Assembly: GCA_002869425.1 (NCBI GenBank) | Contig: PKSZ01000210.1 | Coordinates: 1 to 8,933, forward strand | Source: Marinilabiliales bacterium | GTDB taxonomy: Bacteria > Bacteroidota > Bacteroidia > Bacteroidales > BM523 | Direction of reading: 5' to 3' | DNA: 8,933 bases | Shown: one piece after another, positions 1-5,263 of the stretch | How the letters are laid out: every line of letters begins with the position of its first letter | Position numbering within the stretch: the first letter of the stretch is position 1 | Program-made: the position numbers and the translations under genes | Notes under the pieces: generated by a model | What the model saw: the letters and a program-made list of their open reading frames with translations, nothing else | The model's database searches: none | Told to the model about the DNA's origin: nothing

Positions 1-124
1 GCTTAAGGAAGTAGCCAGGAATATACCCAAACCTGAATCCATGTCCATCCTGTGCTTGAGAAAAGCTTGATGTGTATATAGTTAACACGATCAAAAACAC
101 ACTATAGGTTCTGAAAGATTTCAT
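1..124 (-). CDS. Exported protein, N-terminal fragment (3' end outside window)
   Basis: Reading the minus strand from the ATG at 124-122 gives 41 open codons to the window edge. The protein begins MKSFRTYSVFLIVLTIYTSS and continues FSQAQDGHGFRFGYIPGYFLK. A basic n-region (K2, R5), a hydrophobic core at about residues 8-17 and a small/polar stretch ending S-Q-A-Q look like a Sec signal peptide, so the product is probably periplasmic or in the outer membrane. The mature start, rich in glycine and aromatic residues (GFRFGYIPGYF), would suit the first strand of an outer-membrane beta-barrel, but 18 or so mature residues cannot prove a family. It is divergent from the Rh-type channel gene, with 246 bases between the two starts. 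A weak -7-like box (TATCTTTA on the minus strand, 159-152) would leave a leader of about 20 bases. Function unknown. Confidence 0.6.
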   Translation of the reverse strand, partial: MKSFRTYSVFLIVLTIYTSSFSQAQDGHGFRFGYIPGYFLK

Positions 125-370
125 ACTAATTCACAGATAACTAATTAGAATTAAAGATAAGCAATATTTGAAAATTTTCATAAGAAGGAAATAAGAGTAC
201 TGTTATACAGCGCTTTAGGTGCTTATGTAATTGTTGTTTTAAAATGCAACCTCAATTAGAATCAGTGAACAACGTATGTTAAATAAGCATATTACTGATT
301 TAATGTTAAGAAAAACACTTATATATTATCCAAAAAACTACATTCGCATTTTTAATAAAGTTTTATATAA
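125..370. promoter_or_regulatory. Divergent intergenic region, no confident promoter
   Basis: This 246-base AT-rich stretch separates two divergent starts and so should hold both promoters. On the minus strand, 159-152 reads TATCTTTA, one base from the Bacteroidetes -7 consensus TAnnTTTG, but no TTG lies at the right distance upstream. On the plus strand no good TAnnTTTG match was found before 371. The bases just before the 371 start are very A/T-rich, as is usual for leaders in this phylum that lack a Shine-Dalgarno site. An 8-base palindrome CTAATTAG lies at 141-148. No RNA gene or longer open frame was seen. Confidence 0.3.
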
Positions 371-1576
371 ATGATTGAAAAGATGCAAAAAGTTAAGTAT
401 TTAATGTTATCGTTGGGGTTGGTATTAATCTCATCTATTGTAGGAGCTACTGAAGCTGGTGTTGCGCATTCAATAAATTCAGTTGTTGAAGTGCAGCAAT
501 ACAATCGGGCTATTCACATCATGGCTATGTTGCTGGTTGGTTTTGGCTTTCTAATGGTGTTTGTTAAGAATTATGGCAGATCTGCCATAACTGCTACATT
601 TCTCATGGTTGCTGTTGCTGTACCTCTATATTTTTTAATATCGGACAGCGGACTTTTTGAAGGGAATAGAACCGAAATTGAAAAGCTGATTCTTGCAGAA
701 TTCGGAGCAGCTAGTCTGCTAATTGCTGCCGGAGCCTTGTTGGGGCGGTTAAAAATGTTTCAGTATATTGTTTTAGGTTTATTATTTATACCGTTCTATA
801 TGTTTAATGAGTGGATGATTTTGGAAAACGGTTTAGGCGTAATGTCTGGTAGTTTTGCTGATACAGGTGGTTCAATTGTAATACATGCTTTTGGAGCCAT
901 ATTTGGGATTGGTGCAACCATCGGACTTGCAAAGAAAAAGTATCTTGAAAAAAATGTTGAAGCGGATGCAACTTCAGATCGTTTTTCATTGTTAGGGAGC
1001 ATGATTTTGTGGGTTTTTTGGCCTAGTTTCTGTGCAGCACTGGTTCCAGTTGAGCTAATTCCGTATACCGTTGTAAATGTTTTTCTTGCATTAAGCGGGT
1101 CCACATTAGCAACATATGTTATGTCCGTATCCTTGCGAGGTAAAATAAATGCAGCGGATATTGCAAATGCTGCATTGGCAGGAGGAGTTGCGATTGGTTC
1201 TACATGTGATTTTGCAAACCATACCGAAGCTGTTATTATTGGTTTGGTTGCAGGTGCTGTTTCTACATTTGGTTTTGCAATTATACAGAGTAGACAACAG
1301 AAGGTTTTTAAGGCTGTTGACACATGTGGTGTTACCAATTTACATGGAATTCCTGGTATTCTTGGTGGGTTAGCTGCTATTCCTATTGTAAGTGGATTGG
1401 ATGTTGGAAACCAATTTGTTGGAATTGGTTTAACAATTGCGGTTGCATTGCTTGGTGGTCTGATTTCTGGAAAGATTATTTCCATATTTGGTGAAAGGAA
1501 AGAGATTTATCACGATTTTGCAGAATTTGAGGATGTTGAAGTAGAATTTGAAGTTTATCCTCGAAAACGGGCCTAG
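371..1576 (+). CDS. Rh-type (Rhesus family) ammonium/ammonia channel
   Basis: Inner-membrane channel of the Amt/MEP/Rh superfamily, 401 residues, expected to conduct ammonia or ammonium (some Rh proteins also pass CO2). Several signatures match the Rh branch: VGFGFLMVFVKNYG at 56-69, ADTGGSIVIHAFGAIFGI at 163-180, LGSMILWVFWPSF at 208-220, AALAGGVAIGS at 267-277 and DTCGVTNLHGIPGILGG at 317-333. The pore twin histidines are H172 and H325; the conserved acidic residues are D164 and D317. Hydrophobic segments fit 11 helices after an N-terminal segment (about 7-27) that may be a cleaved signal sequence or the first helix. The C-terminal tail (375-401) is charged and acidic. The start is ATG 371; ATG 383 (residue 5) is equally possible. 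No glnK/glnB lies in the next genes, unlike the common amtB-glnK pairing. Rh membership is well supported; the exact substrate is not. Confidence 0.93.
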   Translation: MIEKMQKVKYLMLSLGLVLISSIVGATEAGVAHSINSVVEVQQYNRAIHIMAMLLVGFGFLMVFVKNYGRSAITATFLMVAVAVPLYFLISDSGLFEGNRTEIEKLILAEFGAASLLIAAGALLGRLKMFQYIVLGLLFIPFYMFNEWMILENGLGVMSGSFADTGGSIVIHAFGAIFGIGATIGLAKKKYLEKNVEADATSDRFSLLGSMILWVFWPSFCAALVPVELIPYTVVNVFLALSGSTLATYVMSVSLRGKINAADIANAALAGGVAIGSTCDFANHTEAVIIGLVAGAVSTFGFAIIQSRQQKVFKAVDTCGVTNLHGIPGILGGLAAIPIVSGLDVGNQFVGIGLTIAVALLGGLISGKIISIFGERKEIYHDFAEFEDVEVEFEVYPRKRA

Positions 1577-1621
1577 TATTGTTATATATAGCTGATTAGA
1601 CTTATTTAAGGTTGCTGATTC

Positions 1622-1664
1622 ATAGTATAATTAATTTTTCTTACCAGAATTAATTCATTACTAT
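1622..1664. repeat. Imperfect dyad upstream of the sulfotransferase gene, overlapping a weak -7 box
   Basis: Outer arms ATAGTA (1622-1627) and TACTAT (1659-1664) and inner arms AATTAATT (1629-1636) and AATTAATT (1648-1655) form an imperfect inverted repeat around an 11-base centre. Bulges of one and three bases separate the inner and outer arms. It ends six bases before the ATG at 1671. Within it, 1632-1639 reads TAATTTTT, one base from TAnnTTTG, with a TTG at 1612-1614 spaced 17 bases upstream. It could be a promoter with an operator, a weak A/T hairpin after the Rh gene, or chance in AT-rich DNA. Confidence 0.25.
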
Positions 1665-1670
1665 TGTAGG

Positions 1671-2534
1671 ATGATTGTACATATTGGCTATCAAAAAACC
1701 GGTACAACATTTCTGCAAAATGCAATATTTAAAAATCTTGAAGGTGTTCAGTATTACGAATATGGGCATTGCAGAAAAATATTCCTACCATTCGTAAAGT
1801 CGACAACCCTCGAGTTTGATAAAAAGAAGTATGTCAGTTTATTGGATCAAAGTGATAAAGCACTGTATTCTTATGAAGGACTTGTAGGAAGTCTGGGGGT
1901 TGGAACTTACAATACTGAAATTGCCTACAGGCTTAAGGACGTAGGGTTTAAAAAAGTAATGATTACAATTCGCAGGCAGACATCTATGTTGGAATCTGTG
2001 TATAAACAGTATATTCACGATGGAGGAGTACTCAAGCCACATAAATATTTTGCAGAAGATTCCTTGTTTTTTAAGTGGAGTTTTTTGGATTATTATAGCC
2101 TTATCATGCATTATGTGGACTTGTTTGGGCGTAAGAATGTTTTGATAAATTTGCAGGAAGATCTTTTGCGGAATGCTGAAAATGTGATAACGCAAATTGT
2201 TGAATTTACAAATGCTGGTTCAATCAACGAATCAGACGAACAATCAAAAAATGTAAGTCTTACAACGGCATCCGTTCAGGTAATGCGAATATTGAATCAT
2301 ATGACTTATAATTTTTATCGTCCTTCTCATTTGATTACAAGAAAGATATCATCAGAAAAAGTTCGAGGAGTATTGGAAGTAACCCTGGATCCTGTGGTTC
2401 GGAAACTAGGTTCGGGTAAGAAGCGGGTAATTCCTAAAAAGTACATAGATAAGGCAAACCAATTATACAAAAAAAACAATGCTTTGCTTGATAAGGAATT
2501 TGAACTGGGGATGGAAGCATATAACTACTATTAA
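1671..2534 (+). CDS. Sulfotransferase-family protein (PAPS-binding fold)
   Basis: 287-residue cytoplasmic protein with the two PAPS-binding signatures of the sulfotransferase superfamily. The N-terminal 5'-phosphosulfate loop is HIGYQKTGTTFLQ (residues 4-16, with K9, G11, T12 and T13). The 3'-phosphate motif lies in the segment at 101-119 (R101, R102, S105, S109, Y111, G118, G119). E69 in SYEGL is placed like the acidic catalytic residue of heparan N-/O-sulfotransferase-like enzymes; that assignment is inference. The C-terminal end (N269-N270-x-x-L to Y284-Y287) resembles the tail of bacterial stand-alone members. The usual reaction is transfer of sulfate from PAPS to a hydroxyl or amine of a carbohydrate or lipid; the acceptor cannot be told. 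The ATG lies directly before the P-loop, and the frame has a stop at 1632-1634 with no other ATG between, so the start is firm. It is 94 bases after the Rh gene. No PAPS-synthesis or glycan genes lie beside it. Confidence 0.85.
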   Translation: MIVHIGYQKTGTTFLQNAIFKNLEGVQYYEYGHCRKIFLPFVKSTTLEFDKKKYVSLLDQSDKALYSYEGLVGSLGVGTYNTEIAYRLKDVGFKKVMITIRRQTSMLESVYKQYIHDGGVLKPHKYFAEDSLFFKWSFLDYYSLIMHYVDLFGRKNVLINLQEDLLRNAENVITQIVEFTNAGSINESDEQSKNVSLTTASVQVMRILNHMTYNFYRPSHLITRKISSEKVRGVLEVTLDPVVRKLGSGKKRVIPKKYIDKANQLYKKNNALLDKEFELGMEAYNYY

Positions 2535-2590
2535 CAATAAGTTATGTGCAAGCATGGGAAACACCTGTTTCAAAATAATAAGCAATATTT

Positions 2591-2977
2591 ATGAAGACGA
2601 TTAAGAAAACAATCTTGCCGGTTTTGTTGGCAGCAATCTGGATCAGCATATCCGAATTTGTTAGAAATGAGATTTTGCTAAAAGCTTATTGGATAGATTA
2701 TTATGAGAGCATGGGGCTGATTTTTCCATCTGAACCAATTAATGGAGCAATATGGGGAATATGGTCATTATGTTTTGCTATAAGCATTTTTATTATTGCT
2801 AAAAAGTTTACATTGATACAGACTACTTTAATTACCTGGTTTGTTGGATTCGTTTTTATGTGGCTTGTAATTGGTAATATGAATGTTTTACCGTTTGGTA
2901 TTTTACCTTTTGCAATTCCTTTAAGTATTTTAGAAGCTTTTCTGGCTTCATTAATAGTTAAGAAAGTAAAACTATGA
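2591..2977 (+). CDS. Small four-helix membrane protein, function unknown
   Basis: 128-residue hydrophobic protein with four predicted membrane helices at about residues 8-25, 54-71, 76-96 and 99-122, and short basic ends (MKTIKK at the start, VKKVKL at the end) that place both termini in the cytoplasm by the positive-inside rule. Residues 26-52, between helices 1 and 2, hold an aromatic and acidic loop (EFVRNEILLKAYWIDYYESM). I do not recognise a named family. The ATG follows an AT-rich leader, 56 bases after the sulfotransferase stop, so it may be read from the same message. Its last four bases (ATGA) are also the start of the methyltransferase gene, which implies coupled translation and a shared role, although the job of the pair is unknown. 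Confidence 0.75.
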   Translation: MKTIKKTILPVLLAAIWISISEFVRNEILLKAYWIDYYESMGLIFPSEPINGAIWGIWSLCFAISIFIIAKKFTLIQTTLITWFVGFVFMWLVIGNMNVLPFGILPFAIPLSILEAFLASLIVKKVKL

Positions 2978-3726
2978 CAGAACTGGATTTGATAATAGAT
3001 CTACATAGAAACTCAGAAAAACAGGGGCCTGGCAGTGAAAGTGATACTTTGAAAGCACTTGGTTTTTTGGAATTCCCTGCCAATAAAGAATTAAAGATAA
3101 TTGATATAGGTTGCGGTTCAGGTGGACAAACCATTACACTTGCTGAAAATTTAAACGGACAGATAACTGCAGTTGACCTTTTCCCCGAATTTTTAACTGA
3201 ACTTAATGAAAAATCTCAAAAATTAGGTTTGATAAAGAAAATCCGTACACTTGAAAAATCAATGGACGAATTACCTTTTAGGAAAGGTGAATTTGATCTC
3301 ATTTGGTCAGAAGGAGCGATTTATAACATTGGATTCGAAAACGGAATAAAGAAATGGAAGGACTATTTAAAAGAGGGTGGCTATTTGGCTGTAAGTGAAA
3401 TTACATGGATAACATCATCCCGACCAAAAGAAATTGAAGAATTTTGGAATGAGGAATACTCAGAAATAGATACTGCTGCTAACAAAATCAAGCAATTGGA
3501 AAACAATGGTTATTCGCTTGTTGGATATTTTTATTTATGTCAGGATAGTTGGATTGAGAACTACTACAAGCCTATGCAAGTAAGATTTGAGACTTTTCTA
3601 CACCGCAATGACTATTCCGAACTTGCAAGAAAAGTAATTAGCGATAATCAGTTTGAGATTGAATTATATCAAAAATTCAAGGATTATTATAGCTATGGTT
3701 TTTACATAGCAAGAAAAAATAAATAA
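2974..3726 (+). CDS. Class I SAM-dependent methyltransferase
   Basis: 250-residue soluble protein with a Rossmann-fold methyltransferase domain. Motif I is IIDIGCGSGGQT (42-53), which binds SAM. The acidic residue closing strand beta-2 is D68 in AVDLF. The motif II/post-I acidic region surrounds D98-E99 and F101; motif IV is FDLIWSEGAIYNIGF (107-121); motif VI is the LKEGGYLAVSE segment (132-142). The GPGSES stretch at 18-23, just before the fold, recurs in a group of small-molecule methyltransferases of the UbiE/YcgJ kind. The C-terminal part (about 150-250) is helical and aromatic-rich and probably forms the substrate lid. The substrate is unknown. The ATG overlaps the stop of the upstream membrane-protein gene in ATGA, and a hairpin covers its stop, so the gene is the last of a short unit. 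The methyltransferase call is strong; anything more specific is not supported. Confidence 0.88.
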   Translation: MTELDLIIDLHRNSEKQGPGSESDTLKALGFLEFPANKELKIIDIGCGSGGQTITLAENLNGQITAVDLFPEFLTELNEKSQKLGLIKKIRTLEKSMDELPFRKGEFDLIWSEGAIYNIGFENGIKKWKDYLKEGGYLAVSEITWITSSRPKEIEEFWNEEYSEIDTAANKIKQLENNGYSLVGYFYLCQDSWIENYYKPMQVRFETFLHRNDYSELARKVISDNQFEIELYQKFKDYYSYGFYIARKNK

Positions 3727-3750
3727 AAGCCAGTAAACGATATTGGCTTT
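3726..3750 (+). terminator. Probable intrinsic terminator of the membrane protein/methyltransferase unit
   Basis: AAAGCCAGTA (3726-3735) pairs with TATTGGCTTT (3741-3750) over ten positions with a single G-U wobble, leaving the five-base loop AACGA. The first stem base is the last base of the methyltransferase TAA. The 3' arm ends in TTT followed by GTGT, so the U-tract is short, which lowers the certainty. It is the most stable-looking hairpin noticed in any intergenic part of the window and lies where a terminator is expected. Confidence 0.55.
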
Positions 3751-3886
3751 GTGTAAGTGCCTTTGGAATCATTTTTTAACTTCACTAAGTGATTATGTTG
3801 GTTCACTCGTGATAGTTTTTATAGTAATTGCAGGCTTCCTGCTTATTGTGGGTAGGTCTAAAAAAAGAGAAGAAAACAAGGGCTGA
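3749..3886 (+). CDS. Possible small single-helix membrane peptide, or remnant of one
   Basis: An open frame of 45 codons runs from TTG 3749 (or TTG 3743) to TGA 3884-3886; a shorter version could start at GTG 3809. The product has a polar N-terminal part (CKCLWNHFLTSLSDYVGS), one strongly hydrophobic stretch (LVIVFIVIAGFLLIVG, about residues 20-35) and a basic tail RSKKREENKG. That is the layout of a single-span membrane peptide or of the C-terminal anchor of a larger protein. There is no ATG in the frame, and the candidate start lies within the terminator hairpin. It could therefore be a decayed 3' end, a real small gene with a non-AUG start, or chance in AT-rich DNA. No family is recognised. 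Confidence 0.22.
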   Translation: MCKCLWNHFLTSLSDYVGSLVIVFIVIAGFLLIVGRSKKREENKG

Positions 3887-3901
3887 AAAAGTTAATTAAT
3901 G

Positions 3902-3909
3902 TATTTTTG
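3902..3909 (+). promoter_or_regulatory. Bacteroidetes-type -7 box before the WG-repeat gene
   Basis: TATTTTTG is a perfect match to TAnnTTTG, the -7 element recognised by the primary sigma factor of Bacteroidota. Transcription would begin near 3914-3918, leaving a leader of about 20 bases before the ATG at 3937. The -33 TTTG is not present at the usual distance; the bases there are GGGCTG, preceded by an A-rich tract at 3860-3879. If correct, it drives the WG-repeat and phosphatase genes together and rules out the upstream TTG at 3907 as a start. Confidence 0.4.
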
Positions 3910-3936
3910 AGTATTTGTAACCATAATCAAAATCAT

Positions 3937-5247
3937 ATGAAAAAAATAAGACTGATTTTCGTTTTATCATTTGTGTTTAACGTACTACAGGCACAGGTGT
4001 ATCGAGCCCCTGTACAGGATCTAGAGACAAGAAAATGGGGTGTTATTAATGAAAAAGCAGAATATATCGTTCAACCAGAATATGATGATATCTGGAGACT
4101 AAAAGACAATGCTGTTTATATAAAGAAAACCGATAAGGAATTGATATACCTTGGTTTTTTTGGAGTAGCAACAACCATATATCTTCCACAAAAAACAAGC
4201 GATCTTATAAGAGTAAAAAAAGAAGGAAAATGGGGATATATCGATTGGAATGGAAATAAAATTTCAGATTGTAAGTTTGTACATGCCGAAGATTTTAAAG
4301 AAGGATTTGGTCGTGTGGCAATAGTGGATGAAACTACAAATATTAAGAAGTGGGGATTTTTGAAACAAAATGGTGAGTTTTTTATTGAGCCCCAATATGA
4401 AGATGTTTCATCTTTTAGTGAAGGTCTGGCATGGGTGAAGAAAGATGGGAAATGGGGTGTTATCAACACATCAGGAGATGTTGTAATCAATTTTGAATGG
4501 GATGCCGCTAAAGATTTTACTGAGGGTTTGGCTCAGGTCAATAAGGATCTTCTTTGGGGTTATATCGATAAAACAGGAAAAGTAATTGTTGAACCCATAT
4601 ATCAAAAAACCGGAGTGTTTAAACAAGGACTTGCAGCTGTAACCAATGGAACAACAGGCTACATTGATAAAACGGGGAATCTTGTTATTGATTTGAAATA
4701 TCAGTCTGCACAGCATTTTCTTGAAGATGGTATTGCTTTTGCCAAACAAGGGGAATTGTGGGGTTGTATTGATAAAAGTGGTAATTGGATAATTGAACCG
4801 GAATACAGAAGATTAGAGAAATCAGAGAATGGCCTGTTTAGAGCATCAAAGGATGGTCTTTGGGGGCTTATTGATATGAGTGCTAATGTTGTAGTTGATT
4901 TTCAGTATCAGCAAATCAATGTGTTCCAGGATGGTATTGCCAGGGTGAAAAAAGACAACAGATGGGGATTCATTGACGCAACTGGAAATGTAGTTATACC
5001 CATTGAATACAGAAATCTTGGAGATGTTTGTTCCGATTTAATTTTATTTCGAAAGGACAAGCTGTATGGATACCTGGATAAGCAGGGAAACGAGGTGATA
5101 AAGGAACAATTTAAGGTGGCCAGAGATTTTTCCAACGGGTACGCAAGAGTCAGAGGAAAAGGGAAATGGGGTTTTATTGATACTCAAGGTAATTGGATTA
5201 CCGATGAAACATTTTATCTTTCCAGCGATTTTATGAAATTGGATTAA
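3937..5247 (+). CDS. Secreted WG-repeat protein
   Basis: 436-residue exported protein made almost wholly of WG repeats (short beta-rich units with the core WGxID). The Sec signal peptide is MKKIRLIFVLSFVFNVLQA with likely cleavage before Q20; there is no lipobox cysteine, so it should be soluble in the periplasm or outside. WG cores lie at W34, W99, W139, W173, W207, 240-241 (TG, degenerate), W275, W309, W343, Y377 (YG, degenerate) and W411. From 139 to 411 the spacing is 33-35 residues, nearly always 34. WG-repeat proteins are common in Bacteroidota and are thought to act in binding, with no enzyme activity known. The frame extends upstream to TTG 3907, but ATG 3937 is chosen because it places the signal peptide at the N-terminus and lies downstream of the promoter box. 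The phosphatase gene follows after 16 bases, so the two are probably co-transcribed. Its ligand is unknown. Confidence 0.88.
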   Translation: MKKIRLIFVLSFVFNVLQAQVYRAPVQDLETRKWGVINEKAEYIVQPEYDDIWRLKDNAVYIKKTDKELIYLGFFGVATTIYLPQKTSDLIRVKKEGKWGYIDWNGNKISDCKFVHAEDFKEGFGRVAIVDETTNIKKWGFLKQNGEFFIEPQYEDVSSFSEGLAWVKKDGKWGVINTSGDVVINFEWDAAKDFTEGLAQVNKDLLWGYIDKTGKVIVEPIYQKTGVFKQGLAAVTNGTTGYIDKTGNLVIDLKYQSAQHFLEDGIAFAKQGELWGCIDKSGNWIIEPEYRRLEKSENGLFRASKDGLWGLIDMSANVVVDFQYQQINVFQDGIARVKKDNRWGFIDATGNVVIPIEYRNLGDVCSDLILFRKDKLYGYLDKQGNEVIKEQFKVARDFSNGYARVRGKGKWGFIDTQGNWITDETFYLSSDFMKLD

Positions 5248-5263
5248 TTATCTTGCTGCTATC

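Noticed and set aside
796..1485. 229-codon open frame on the minus strand inside the Rh-type channel gene
   Set aside because: It lies wholly opposite a strongly supported membrane-protein gene. Its low-complexity proline, alanine and isoleucine-rich product is what the antisense of hydrophobic codons yields, and no domain is visible.
2558..2571. Short hairpin GAAAC/GTTTC after the sulfotransferase stop
   Set aside because: Only five base pairs with no T-tract; too weak to call a terminator or operator.
157..2590. 13-base direct repeat ATAAGCAATATTT at 157-169 and 2578-2590
   Set aside because: In AT-rich DNA of this length one such match is expected by chance, and neither copy has a shared context.
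147..3100. 14-base match AGAATTAAAGATAA at 147-160 and 3087-3100
   Set aside because: The second copy is inside the methyltransferase coding sequence and the match is A/T-rich; chance is the simpler account.
3907..3936. Upstream TTG start adding ten residues to the WG-repeat protein
   Set aside because: It would put a polar SICNHNQNH stretch before the signal peptide, and the TTG lies inside the -7 box, upstream of the expected transcription start.
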